64,000 nt of DNA from Syngnathus acus (GCF_901709675.1 NC_051088.1:15862193-15926192); one strand, 5' to 3'. Numbered from the stretch's first letter, positions 1 through 11,563 are shown. Notes: generated by a model from the sequence alone, not told the origin. Translations and numbers: made by a program.

Positions 1-3000
1 TCTGAGCTGCAGCGCCGGTTCTGCTCCACATTGACTTTTGGCACAGCCGGACTGAGAGCGCCAATGGGAGCAGGGTTTAACCGCATTAATGACCTCACCG
101 TCATCCAGTCCACACAGGTCAATATGTTTGTTTCTATAGTCTGCAATATGTATGTTTTTTTGTTTGTGTTTATGTTCATGTGTTTGTGTTGCAGGGGTTG
201 TGCGCCTACCTGCTCAAGTGTGTTTCAGATGCAGAGCGCAGAGGCGTAGTGGTGGGGTTTGACACCAGGGGGCAGCCGGAGATCGGCTGCAGCAGTCAAT
301 GGTGATTACAACTGCAGTGCATGTTGCCGTAGAAGTATCACCGTTCATGTTGTTGAAACAGCATCTTTACTCCTGTGGTGAACAGCTTCTTTACTAGTTT
401 AGGCATGGAAACGGCAAGTTTGTGTTGCCATGGAAATATCACTTTCACTGTGGCATAGTGCTATGGAAGCAACAGTTACTGCTCACTGTTGCCATAGAAA
501 CAGCATTGTTATGCCTAACTCACCCCGGGTGCGGAACAGCTGCCAACCACACACGCACAGCTGCCTGTGTCGCCGTGTTATCATTGAGGTGTCGGCGCAT
601 GTGCGTGTCGTTTTTAGGCTGGCGTCACTGACGGCGGCCGTGATGCTAAGCAGAGAGGTCAGGGTGCATCTCTTCTCCAGCTATGTGCCAACCCCGTACG
701 TGGTAAGCAGACGTGACATTATTTTTTGTGGCAGGGATGATGTGTGTATGCATGACAACATGTTGCGTGTTGCAGCCCTTTGCCGTCAAGGAGCTGGGCG
801 CGGCGGCGGGCGTGATGATCACTGCGTCTCACAATCCCAAAGAAGACAATGGCTACAAGGTGTACTGGTCTAACGGTGCTCAGGTGACGGCGCCTCACGA
901 CAGTGCCATCCTGGCGAGCGTGAAGGAGCATCAGGAGCCCTGGAGTGTTGCCTGCTGGGACGTCACGTTGGCACAGCGCAGCCCGCTGAGGAGTGACCCG
1001 CTGAGGCACGTGGACGCCGCCTTCATGTCCGCCGTCGCTAACCTTTGCTGGCACAGGTGAGAGGGGTTGTTAAGGAAAAGCACATTTCTTGTTGTTCTTA
1101 TGGAAACGGTACATTTGATGTTGCGTATCTTGTCATGGAAATGGCACGTCTACTGTTGTTGCCAAGGTGACGTCACACTGTGTGTGTTGCCATGGCAATT
1201 TCACTTCTGTTGTCATAATCTCATTCAAAAGTGCATGTGTCACTATGCAAACCGTATTTATAGTTGTTGCTTTGAAAACTGCACATTTACTGTGGCACGT
1301 GTTGCAACAGAACAAGCACATGTACTTTGTTGCCATGGAAACAGCACATTGTGTTGCTATGAAAACAGCACATTTACTCGCATGTGTTGCAATGACAACT
1401 ACATAGTTTCGTTGTTGCCATAGCAACATGACATTCACAGCAGTCTGTGTTGCTATGGAAATGGCATATTGGTGTCGTTGCGAAAACAACACATTTACAG
1501 TCTATTATGTTGCTGTGTGAGGGGAATGGTGTCAAGTGTCATGCACATGCATGCAGGGAGGTGAATTCCAGATGTCCCCTCAAGTTTGTGCACTCATCTT
1601 TCCACGGTGTTGCACACGACTTCGTACAACGAGCCTTTGCCACCTTCGGGTTCCATTCGCCGCCCATTGCAGTCCCCGAGCAGAAAGACCCCGATCCTCA
1701 ATTTCCAACTGTGCACGTTCCCAACCCCGAGGAGGGTCACTCCGTCTTGGTAAGACACCAACTTTGTCTTCCTTTCCTTCCTCTTCTTCTTCTTCCTACC
1801 TTTTCATTTCCAGGAGCTGTCTTTCCGTCTGGCTGAACATGAGCACGCCTCCGTGGTCCTGGCCACCGATCCAGATGCCGATCGTCTGGCGGTGGCGGAG
1901 CTAAGCGACAGCGGTGAGTGGAAGGTTTTCTCGGGAAACGAGCTGGCGGCCTTGCTCGGGTGGTGGATGTTGTCGTCGTGGAAGAGCACGTGTGGCGACA
2001 GTGCCGACCTACGGGATGTCTACATGCTCACCACCGCCGTCTCCTCCAGGATCCTCCACGCACTCGCCCGCCAGGAAGGATTCCACGTGGAGGTGAATCT
2101 GGCGCCACGATGGCCACATACAGTATTGTACTATACTAAAAATACAGGAATAAGATAAAAAGAAAGAAAGTAAAATATATATATTTTTTGTCAACAGGAA
2201 ACACTTCCCGGCTTCAAGTGGATCGGGAACAGAATTCAGGAGCTCACAGCAGAGGGAAAGACCGTCTTGTTCGCCTTCGAGGAGTCAATTGGTATTCGCC
2301 AACGCCATTCCGCCGCTGTCATCATGCCGGCCTGATGTATGACATGCACGCAGGCTTCCTGTGCAGCAGTCTGATTCCTGAGAAGGACGGAGTGAGCACA
2401 GCTGTCGTGGTAGCGGAGATGGCTGCCTACCTCCATGACAGGAAGCTCAGTCTCCAGCAGCAGCTGCTCAACATCTACCACATGTGAGGAGACACCTGCT
2501 TCATGTGTCGACATACATGAACTTCCTGCGTGCACTCACATCTCATTCCCGTATGCAATGGCCGTGTGTGAATTTTCTTTGCACAGGTACGGTTATCACA
2601 TGTCGCGGACATCTTATGTCATCTGCAACGACGCCGTCACCATCCGCCGCATCTTTGCTCGCATCAGAGACTTTGATGGTAGCAGCTCGTATCCGGACGC
2701 CTGCGGCGGCGTACGCGTCGTCCACGTGAGAGATGTCAACACGGGATACGACAGCAGCCAGGCAGACAGCCGTTCGGTAGCACACCTCCTGACTCCCTGC
2801 TTTCCTCTCGTATAGCCCTTCCCCTTCTTGATTCCACTTTCTTTTCCCTTCTTCCAATTTCTTCTGCTTTCTTTCCTCTCTTTTTCTCCTCTTCCTTTCT
2901 CCATCCTTATAGTCGTCACACTTGCCGTTTAGTCTTTCCCTGTTTTCTCGGCTCAGGTACTTCCCGTGAGCAGAAGTGGTCACATGATCACATTCACGCT

Positions 3001-3627
3001 GGAGAACGGTGTCGTGGCCACGCTGAGGACGAGCGGCACCGAACCCAAAATCAAACTTTACACTGAACTGTGCGCCACGCCGGGAACCAGGTCATATGAT
3101 TCTTATGTTTATTTATTTATTTTGTTAATCTGTCAACTAAACACGGATTCTGGATTTAAAAAGTTCATGGTTCCCCAAGTACAACCATATAGTTCAACAT
3201 TACAGTACGGTAGCGTAATTTCCATCAAAATGAGGCGATGGTTTCATTCCACAAAAGTATATATAATATTAACATTAAGCAGTTTGAACATTAACAATGT
3301 GCTTGAATACACGTACAAGTTAAATACAACTGACCTGCACCTAAAACAATGGCACCGCATTTCGAAATAGAAAAACTATTTAAAGGCACTCTAACATTAT
3401 GCACAGCTTGAAATTTATCACTATGCTTAACTAGTTAAATAATATCAAAATAATATCAAAGGATCAGTATGTGATCGTGTCACTAATCAGAGTGTGACAT
3501 TGCTTCCTGTGGACTGCATTGCAGTGAGGTGTCTAACCTGGAGGTGGAGCTTCAGAAGGCGACTGAGGCGCTGCTGCGTGACTTCCTGGAGCCTGAAAAG
3601 AACAAATTAATTCGCCCTGCTGTCTAG
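1..3627 (+). CDS. pgm2l1: Phosphoglucomutase 2-like 1 (glucose-1,6-bisphosphate synthase), 5' end cut by window
   Basis: Alpha-D-phosphohexomutase family enzyme of the cytosol. PGM2L1 makes glucose-1,6-bisphosphate, the cofactor of other sugar mutases. Exons read in frame: 1-117, 195-301, 618-702, 776-1056, 1557-1749, 1814-2092, 2198-2291, 2354-2483, 2587-2776, 2957-3090, 3525-3627 (TAG), about 570 residues. Landmarks in order: FGTAGLR near the N-terminus; the active-site serine loop TASHNPK (exon 4); the metal loop DPDADR (exon 6); the sugar-binding FEES (exon 7); the phosphate loop RTSGTEPK (exon 10). Variable positions such as [19 protein letters not shown] and HVRDV favour PGM2L1 over PGM2 as I remember them. 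The codon spanning exons 2/3 reads Trp (TGG) where I recall Arg in mammalian paralogs, one C-to-T change. The first exon(s), including the start codon, lie left of the window. Introns 2 and 4 carry tandem repeats. Nothing looks broken. Confidence 0.9.
302..617 (+). repeat. Degenerate tandem repeat in pgm2l1 intron 2, same family as intron 4
   Basis: Units of roughly 30-40 bases carry a core like GTTGCCATGGAAAC followed by CAGCAC or ATATCAC. Copies are visible at about 325, 424-437 and 488-501. The core is a near-palindrome matching the RFX X-box pattern; 488-501 matches GTHNYYATRRNAAC completely. Confidence 0.7.
1075..1520 (+). repeat. Degenerate tandem repeat with X-box-like cores in pgm2l1 intron 4
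   Basis: At least ten diverged units of about 25-45 bases, each with a GTTGCYATGGAAAC-like core and often CACATTTACTGT after it. Full matches to GTHNYYATRRNAAC sit at 1094-1107, 1329-1342, 1353-1366 and 1414-1427. One-mismatch copies sit at 1186-1199 and 1449-1462. It fills nearly all of the intron. Confidence 0.8.
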
Positions 3628-3831
3628 CCGCACTCCCCTTCATAATGTCACTTCCTGTTCTGTTCCATTGACTACCTAAAGAATCAAATGGCAAAGCTTG
3701 AAGTTGTTACGGTTGAGGTGACAAATCCAAAGTGAATGTTTACATGCATGGAGATTGAAAAGATGGACGATAGCTTTATTTATTTTTCTAATGTTGCTGC
3801 TTCGGTTGTTCATGAACATTTCATGGTCTGC

Positions 3832-3837
3832 AATAAA
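3832..3837 (+). terminator. Polyadenylation signal of pgm2l1
   Basis: AATAAA lies about 205 bases after the pgm2l1 stop codon and is the first canonical signal downstream. The actual cleavage site was not determined. Confidence 0.6.
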
Positions 3838-4639
3838 ACTGGCTTTAAAGTCAAAGACTAAAATAATGTTTGTACTTTTACGTCAGTAATTTTGTTTTAG
3901 TAGACAGCACAAATTTGGTTGCAAAACATTTTGTGGCAGAAGAGAGGAACACGTGAGAGGCCTGGTACTGAACACAATGTTTTACTTTTCCTATTTTAAT
4001 ACTGTGTTTTTTTAGTTAACTTCAGGAAATGTCAACTTTCAGTGTGAAGGAGTTTTTGATTGCAATCAATTGTCAAAATGGCTCAAAGGGGACTCAGACG
4101 ATATTAAGAATTGATTTGTCTCAAATATGTGTCACTTGAGTAAATTATGCAGATGGCGTCATGTCCAAGCACATCAATATTTGAGTTGTGGTTAAAGATC
4201 AACGGAGCCGCCATTTTAACTCCAAAGTAACGCAAACTGTCAACCATCGTCCTCAGCACCAGGTAGGTCTGCCGTTATGCTGACTTGTTATACGTGTTCA
4301 TGATGTACCGCATTTACTGATCTCCTTAACACTTCATGTGTTGTTCTACCAAATAAATAATGTCGAACATATGTGGTTCAGAAAATAGATGTATTATGGT
4401 TGTAAGTAGTAGTGAATTTTAGTTCCCACTTGTTTTTGAGTGGATTTGTTATAGGCCAGGGAGCCCAAGTCAACATCCAGGGTGAGCTGAACAAATGCCT
4501 CTGGGACCAAACACTAATTTCTGTCTTCTTTTCATTGAAATTCAAGAAGTATTGTGCCATTCAGGCTTTGATTCAGTGGTTTAATGTCTATATGAGAAAG
4601 CATCCTGTTTCCTCAGTGGGGCATAGAACTGTCATCTGC
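3838..4639. other. Intergenic sequence between pgm2l1 and the Harbinger relic
   Basis: AT-rich sequence without a convincing exon, RNA gene or repeat that I can name. A short GGTGAGC-containing stretch near 4480 could be an old part of the transposon downstream but is too decayed to assign. Confidence 0.4.
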
Positions 4640-4960
4640 TCTCTTAAGATGGAACTCAGGGACAGTAAAGGTCTTTGCGAATTCCAAATTAAACTCCTCA
4701 TGTCTGCAGGTAAGAAGCAGATTGTGGACGATAAAGATCCCATCCCCTATGTTTCTTCTTGGTGACTCGGCCTACCCCTTGCTTAAAGAAGTTTTGAGTG
4801 ATGGGTCCACACCTCAGGAGCAAAACTTAGGGCTATGTTTGGGTCAGGCACATATGGTCATAGAGTGTGCTTCATTCACTCCTGCTTTGTCCTCCACAAC
4901 TTTTGTGAGGCCTGTAAGGAGGCCTTATTTGAAGCCAGTGCAAACAAATCTCAGTGACTG
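4640..4960 (+). pseudogene. PIF/Harbinger transposase relic
   Basis: Fragments of a HARBI1-like DDE transposase occur in order but in shifted frames: VFANSKLN (about 4671), MFLLGDSAYPL (about 4749), STPQEQ and MVIEC (about 4805-4870), then VLHNFCE (4889-4909). Large parts of the catalytic domain are missing between MVIEC and VLHNFCE, and stops separate the pieces, so it cannot encode an active enzyme. It lies in the same orientation as, and directly upstream of, the clotting-factor start codon at 5024. That gene's 5' leader or promoter may therefore include transposon sequence. Confidence 0.75.
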
Positions 4961-5023
4961 CAGTGAGGCTGAAGGCAAGAGGTTGAGAGCGGTAATGAAA
5001 TATCCTGACCCTATTTTGCAGAC

Positions 5024-8000
5024 ATGTTGACATCTATCACTACGACAACCACAATACTGCTGCTCAGCGCCGTCCTGGTGGAGAGCACAGGTGAGCCACG
5101 CTTGGTTGTCGCTCGGCGCCTGTTGGTGCTACTACCAGTGTTTTTCGCCTGCAGCAGTGTTCTTGCAACGAGACTCGGCCGAGCAGATCCTGCGCTCAGC
5201 TGCCGTCACCAGGAGGCGGCGAGCAAATTCCAATACGCTGGAGGAGCTTTTTCCCGGTGACCTGGAGCGGGAATGCTACGAAGAACGTTGCTCCCAGGAG
5301 GAGGCCGCCGAGATCTTCCAGTCGCAGGAGAAGACGGTGAGGCCTGCTTTCTTCACTCAGGATACTGCTGTGATATGCTGTTATATGCTGCTTTTGCTCG
5401 CCAGCTGGAGTTTTGGTTCCGGTACACCAGTGAGTCCACCTCGTCCCAGGAAGCAATGACGTGATTAAAGAGTTCCCGCCAGAGTAAACAGGAAGTTGTT
5501 CTTCCGCAGACTTCAATCCATGTGCGACCAATCCGTGTGTCAATGGTGGGAAGTGCACGCTGGAGCGGGAAGACTTCCTGTGTCTGTGCCCGCCCCATTA
5601 CCACGGCAGCACCTGCCAATTGGGTAACCCTGGCGATTGCTCACCTTGCCTATTCACCTCGTTGCACTGTTTGTGTGTGTGCATGAACATTTATTGCAAA
5701 TGTACCAGTGTGTAAGTGTCAAAGTGTATTGTGTGCCTGTAGAGGTGTCATCATGTACCTATAGAAATGGTGGCTGCCTGCAGTACTGTACAGACTTGCC
5801 AGAGGGCGCTGGTGTTCAGTGTGGATGTGCTGAAGGTTTCAAACTGGAGTCTGATGGACAAAGCTGTTCAAAGACAGGTAACGCCCACATCAGTGACATC
5901 ACTTTCTCTGTCTACAGACATGTACACACAATAAAACTAAATATGGTTCGTCTTCTGCATGTGCTCAGTGGCCTTTCCATGTGGCAGCCAGCAGGTGGGA
6001 AGGTTGCATCGAGGTCGCGCCCTCTGGGACCTCTCAGATGATACCAACTTCACGGCAGAAACAGACATAATTTTGGATTATGCTAATTTTACTGTTGAAA
6101 CGGACGCCATCTTGGAGGACACCAATGTCACAATGGAAATGGACACCATCTTAGATGACAGTCAAGACATAGGCTTCAACTGGACGAAATTTACAGATGA
6201 GCGTCTCAATCCTCGCATTGTGGGAGGAGCCTTGGAGAAACTGGGAGGTAGTCCCTGGCAGGTAAGGACACATCGAGGATAGGAAGGGTTCCATTTGCAG
6301 GATTTAAAGAATTAAGTTTCCAGGACAGGAAGAATTCTGTTACGCTTATAGGAAGAATGTGGTTTGTACGGGAAGTGTTACATTCAGTGGATGAGAAGAG
6401 TTCCGTTCCATTTCGGAATTCAATGAGTTCCATTTCCGGGAAGGAAAGAGATTGGTTTTAAAAGATAAAGAGTTTCGACTCAGTTCTTTTTCAAGTATGG
6501 GAAGAGTTTTATTTTCAGGAGGGAGCAAGTTCTGTTTTAAGAATGGAAGCTCTTGGTTTCCAGAGGGAAAACATTCTGTTTTTAGGAGGACAAGAGTTCA
6601 GTTATCAGCATGGAAAGCATTCTGTCTGTGGGATTGAAAATCTTCCAATTCAGGCAAGAGAGGAATTCTGTATCAAGAGTGAGAAACATTCAGTTTCCAG
6701 GAGGGTAGGTGTTCAGTTTTTGGCAGGGCATGCGAAAAGTTCCGTCTCCAGTTAAAATTCAAGACTTACTGTAGATGTACAGCATGTGACTTACGCCCAC
6801 CTGTGCTGCCTTCAGGTGCTCATCCGTCGTGCTGATGGCTATGGATTTTGCGGAGGAACCCTGGTGTCAGATCGCTGGGTGGTCTCAGCTGCACACTGCT
6901 TCCAGCAGACTGCTCACCATGTCACCATAGGTGATGTGACACACTTATCCTAGCATGTAGCATTAACACGAGCTGATACCATAATGGACCCCACATGTCT
7001 TCAATAGTGTCAATGTGTTACCTTTATTGAGGCAATATGTTAGTCACAGTGTTAGCTCAATTCAGGCTATGTGTTATTGACAATGTTACATAATTCTTTA
7101 ACATATGTGTTAGCCACAGGCTAGGTACTGTATTTAGGATATTTATTAACCACAGATTAGCTATTGTTAGGCTGTGTGTTATCCACTGGTTAACTACTGT
7201 ATATTAAAAATAGGCACTGGTTAGTTATATTTAATTAGCACAGGTTTTCTATATTCAAGCTATGTATGTTGCTGTTCTGCCTAAAGGCGACTATGACAAG
7301 AAGCGTCGTGATCCCGGCGAGCAGAAGATTCCTGTCAAGGAAGTTGTGCTTCATCCTTACTTTCATGAATTCACCATGGACAGCGACGTCGCTTTGCTCT
7401 ACCTCGCTCGACCCGTTGTCAGGGGGCCCACCGCCATCCCCGCCTGCTTGCCGGACCCCCACCTTTCCAAATACCTGCTAAAGGTGGGTGCACATCAATA
7501 TGCTTCACTTTACCACATCGCTATCACACTTCGACCTTCCTGGGTGGACTTTAATTACATGTTTTGATGAAGTTTTTCATGTTTAAATATGCCATTTTAA
7601 TGCTCTTCATTTCACGTGTCTGTACAGGAGGACAATCGGGGCCTGGTAACAGGGTGGGGGGCCACACAGTACCTGCGCCGATCCTCCCGATTCCTCAGGA
7701 AGGTGGCGCTTCCAGTGGTCAACCACCACCTCTGCAGAAATTCTACGAAGCAGGTGAGCATTAGCTAGCATTGTTAGCAGCATTCTGATAGCCTGTCACC
7801 AGAGATGGGGAAATCAGGTCCAGAAAGTAAAAACCCTGCCACATTCTGGGTTTAGCCACAGATGCTTCTACTCAAACGAGAGTGAACAAAGCAAGCTAGT
7901 TTGTATGTAGAAGCACTTGTGGTCAAAGCCAAAATGTGGCAAGGTTTTTACTTTGTTGACCTGTATTTCCCATCTCTGCTTTTCACCACCCCATACAGGT

Positions 8001-8241
8001 AATCACGGACAACATGTTCTGCGCAGGCTACGTAGACACTGGCTTGGATGCGTGCAGCGGGGACAGCGGTGGTCCCTTCGTAGTCCACTACCGTGGAACC
8101 TGGTTCCTGACAGGTGTGGTTAGCTGGGGTGAGGGCTGTGCCGCCAGTGGCAAATATGGCGTCTTCACCCGCTTGGGAAACTTCCTCAGCTGGATCAAGA
8201 TCACCATGGACAGGGTGGACCGGAATGCCACACACAACTGA
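5024..8241 (+). CDS. Coagulation factor IX-like vitamin K-dependent serine protease
   Basis: Secreted clotting-type zymogen, about 498 residues. Exons: 5024-5090, 5155-5336, 5405-5429, 5510-5623, 5743-5877, 5969-6261, 6816-6930, 7287-7483, 7628-7753, 7999-8241. Order: signal peptide; propeptide ending RRRR; Gla domain with the CYEERC disulfide and 11 Glu; an 8-codon aromatic-stack exon; EGF1; EGF2; activation peptide; trypsin domain starting IVGG after Arg. The catalytic triad is present (AAHC, DSDVALL, GDSGGP), and DAC before the serine predicts trypsin-like cleavage after Arg/Lys. The NFT/ETD/ILDD motif in the activation peptide resembles factor IX, while some protease-domain stretches (GTWFLTG, SWGEGC) are shared with factor VII and protein C. 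I therefore favour F9-like, without certainty about the paralog. EGF1 lacks the calcium-binding Asp pattern. A splice acceptor TTTGCAG sits just before the ATG, so an upstream leader exon is possible. Confidence 0.85.
6043..6159 (+). repeat. Three 39-base coding repeats in the activation peptide
   Basis: Three consecutive 13-codon units (6043-6081, 6082-6120, 6121-6159) share the pattern N-[FV]-T-x-E-[TM]-D-x-I-L-[DE]-[DY]. Each opens with an N-glycosylation sequon (NFT, NFT, NVT); a fourth sequon, NWT, follows. The repeats keep the frame. Confidence 0.85.
6270..6760 (+). repeat. Degenerate minisatellite in intron 6 of the clotting-factor gene
   Basis: Units of about 30-45 bases built on variants of TTCCAGGAGGGAAGAGTTCTGTTT recur at irregular spacing through the intron. 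No exon is seen in it. Confidence 0.6.
7010..7265 (+). repeat. Degenerate minisatellite in intron 7 of the clotting-factor gene
   Basis: About five loose units of 45-60 bases sharing GTGTTAGCCACAGGTTAGC and ATTCAGGCTATGTGTTA variants. Strongly diverged. Confidence 0.5.
7800..7978. mobile_element. hAT-like MITE in intron 9 of the clotting-factor gene
   Basis: A 179-base element starts CAGAGATGGGG and ends with the reverse complement CCCATCTCTG. About 70 bases at each end are inverted copies of each other (both contain AAGTAAAAACC and TGCCACATT). The eight bases outside each end, CCTGTCAC and CTTTTCAC, match at 6 of 8, consistent with an aged 8-bp hAT target-site duplication. It has no coding capacity. 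Confidence 0.8.
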
Positions 8242-8750
8242 GCATGGTTTTCCTTTATTGGTTGGATGGAAGAAATGGGTCCGGCCAAGTGTGTATGTTG
8301 TGCTTGTGAATATATGTACAGTGAAATACAGATTGCAGTATTTTAGACATTTTAATCTTCTAACATTTTAATTGCTAATGTTTGAGTTGTTGTAGTGCTA
8401 CACCTCAGTGATTTCAGAATGCTAACCGCAACAGACCCTTCTACTGTGCCCTCTCCCAATACATTTAGAATGAGCATAAAATATAAGAGGATTTTGGCCA
8501 TTTGGAGGCCACTATCCCCTGCAGATAGCATTGAGCCACTGTAAGGGCTTTCAGACCAGGGTAACAATACAGGATTGATCTATTTAACCTGGTAGTTTGT
8601 GCAATCTATTGGCTCATCGGCCACCCCACAAAATATTTTCTAGCTCCGCCCCTGGTCAGGCGATACGCGGTCACCATGGAGACGAGGTGGTATTGGAGGG
8701 AGGGTGTCGGTGGAGAAGCTGGCGGCAGGGCTCAGGCGCCGAGGGCGGCC

Positions 8751-11041
8751 ATGGCAGCGGCGCGGCGACACAAGCGTATGCTGTTGAGTTTTGGAGGCGC
8801 GCTGGCGGCGTGCTGCGCGCTGGCAACCGCGGTTTCCGCTGGACTTCCTCGCTGGGTGGACGGGTCCGTCCTGTGCAGAACCGGAGCAGAACTCGTTAAT
8901 GCTACTGGGAGCGAGCTCAATAAGTTCGTCGGGCGTCTCGCCTACGGACTCTTCCACGGGGAGAGAGTCAAGACCTGTGGCTTGGGCGGCAGGACCTCAC
9001 GATTCTCAAGTACAAAATATGCGAGCATCTTTACCATTGAACTGCACTGCTATTGGGCCATTCAATAATTGGAAAATATTTTTGGATGCACTATATGAAA
9101 TTTTCAATTAATCCAAGCAAATAAATTGTAAATTTGATTTAATCCAAGCAAATAAATTGTCTTGAGAAATGCAATTGTCGTACAAACGCGATTCATAAAT
9201 TCTAAATACGAAATAGCACTTGAAAATGCTCTTTTTGTTCTTTCTTGTCTGTCCTAATGACCAACCTACATCTCAAGTAGCTTTAACAGATAAAATAAGT
9301 GTTAAATAAACTTTTTGGAGTAGGCCTATGATTCTCTTTACAAATTACTCTGTCTGGATAATCTTATTAGTTAACCTGAGAAAGAAATACAAGTGAGGTT
9401 CATGACTGAGTATGGACATTACACCTATGTATGTATGTATTGTATGTATGTATGTGTGTATGTATGTATGTATAGTATGTGTACGTGTGTATGTATGTAT
9501 GTAGGTATGTATGCTTGTAGGCCTTCATGTGTGCTGCATGTAGTGAATGTGCATGCTTGTATTTCAGTGTTAAACACGCCAATGATAAAGTTTCACTTTA
9601 TCAATAATAAATGACAGCAGCGGCTTCTTCAATTATTCAAAAACGTCTCGACACTAAAACACCATTACCCTTTATATATAATGTATTTTAATGTTTATAG
9701 TGTCCAGTGCTATACATTATATGCTATACAGTATACGTGATTAGGAAAACGTCATTGCAATATTTTTATCTTTTGGAAAAAGCCTGGTATTTTGCCGTGC
9801 TCTCTGCACTCTTGACAAGAGGACAAATAAGTGGAGAGTTAGATAAAGGACAAGTGTTTATTGTCTCAAGTTATGTGAGAGCAGTGATCCAGATCTAACA
9901 AGTTCTCAGTGACCTTTCATGTTTCTGCCTCAGTGCTTCACAACTCACTAAACTATTCTGGCCTCCACACTGCCTACAAGTCCTCACTGTGTCTTTAAAT
10001 GTCCCCGTTGCGTGTGTTAAGTTGCATAATTTTTGTGCCTCAGTCTTTTCAGAGTTGTTGGACGCCATCCCAGCAGGTCTCCACGTGACCATCATCATCT
10101 TCTGCGGCGCGTTGATTGTCTTCTCGTCTGTGTCCAGTGGCTTCTTCTTCTTCAACGCCTTTGGACGTCCTTACGAGACGCTGCACGGTCCTCTGGGACT
10201 TTACTTGTGGACGTCCATCTGCTGTGAGCAATTATGACGATCATTAATATTGTACATACAAAGTTTTCAAGTTGACAAACATTGCCATCTGGTGGCGTGG
10301 CATATATAGGACACATTAATTATTAGAACACTGAATTTAATACTTCAGAATTGACTATTATCAAAATCAAGTATCTCATCAATTAATGACCTGGCCGATT
10401 TTTACAAATTAAAAATGAAATGTGTCAGGAAGTGCCTCCGGTGTAAAAACCTAATCATGCTAGTGACTCGTGCAAACACTTGTTAATTAATTGCACCATC
10501 AGCACCGTTAAATTGTTCACTAGCATGGCTAGAAGAATAATTATGCATGTGTTAGATGGGTGAAATTTGGTAAGCATGTCTATCATAAGATACGTGCAAA
10601 ACAACACAGGAAGCCTGCAATGTTGGCTTGAAACAGCCAGTTTTGGTTTAATACAGGTGATATCCAGGAATCCTTCAAGGACTAACATTAAAAATGTTAT
10701 AATTTGTAGCAAATATATCATGTTCGGACATTGGCTTGAATCTGTCAATCATGTCTGGACTCCGCCTCCTGGCAGGTGCGTGCAGCTTCCTCGTTGTGGT
10801 TCTGTTCGCGTCTGAAGTGAGGATCGAGCGTCTGTCCGAGCGCATCGCCAACTTCGAGGAAGTGACTTTTGTGTTCCAGACGCACGGCGAAAGCTTTGAC
10901 ATCTGCTTCTGGATCCTCCTTCTTGTCTTCTTCCTGCATGCTTTCAACGCGCTGATGATCCCACTGGCAGGGATGAACTTCCCCATGTTGCGGCGTAAAG
11001 ACTTGGACCCAAGCGGCGGCGCTGCCGACCTTATGTATTGA
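8751..11041 (+). CDS. clrn1: Clarin-1, four-pass membrane protein
   Basis: Exons 8751-9009, 10044-10223 and 10776-11041 join in frame to about 234 residues; the human protein has 232. Clarin-1 is a tetraspan protein of hair cells and photoreceptors, and its loss causes Usher syndrome type 3A in people. Visible: TM1 after the basic MAAARRHKR start; the first loop with glycosylation sequon VNAT and the conserved YGLFHGE and CGLGGR; TM2; NAFGRPYETLHGPLGLYLW; TM3 leading to LFASEVRIERLSERIANFEE; TM4; and the family C-terminus AADLMY. HGPLGLYL and LAGMNFP separate it from clarin-2 and clarin-3. An in-frame ATG at 8676 would add 25 Arg/Gly-rich residues; I chose 8751 because it gives the family-length N-terminus. 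AATAAA at 11564-11569 is a plausible polyadenylation signal. Confidence 0.93.
9426..9514 (+). repeat. (TATG)n microsatellite in clrn1 intron 1
   Basis: Interrupted ATGT/TATG tetranucleotide run of about 90 bases. Confidence 0.9.
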
Positions 11042-11563
11042 ATCAAAATGTATTTCTTAACACGTCACAGCTAGATAGCTACTTAGCATCATCATCAGTG
11101 TTTGAAATCAGTGTTCCCGATTGAGACAAATTGAAATGCCAATTATCAATTCAAGTCCATAAATAATGTTTTTGTTCCGTTACCTTTTTTAAATAATAAT
11201 AGCACTGCATAAACTACTCAGAGAAAAAAAAAAAAGCTGTAGTGTATGTTTGCCTTTGGGGGCCTAATGAGGAACATCAGGAAAATGGCCATTAGTCTTC
11301 TGAGCTGCAAACAATTGCAAGTGTTTTCAAAGGTAGTGAATGTTCCGTTTTCTCCATTTTGCATGTACTTTTAAAATTCTCTTGTGACAAGAAAAAACAC
11401 TACAAAGGTTGCCTAACATCGGAGCAAACATTCATGACATTTTTGCTACTTTTGCCAAGTCTAATTGTTTGCTCCTCAGTCGGATAGGGGCTTGTTTCTG
11501 GACATGTTTTTTGGCATAATGTAGCATTTTCATTATATATTTGTACATTTGACTGTACTGTTC

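Noticed and set aside
9393-9614. Tyr/Cys/Met-rich open frames on both strands
   Set aside because: They are translations of the (TATG)n microsatellite in clrn1 intron 1.
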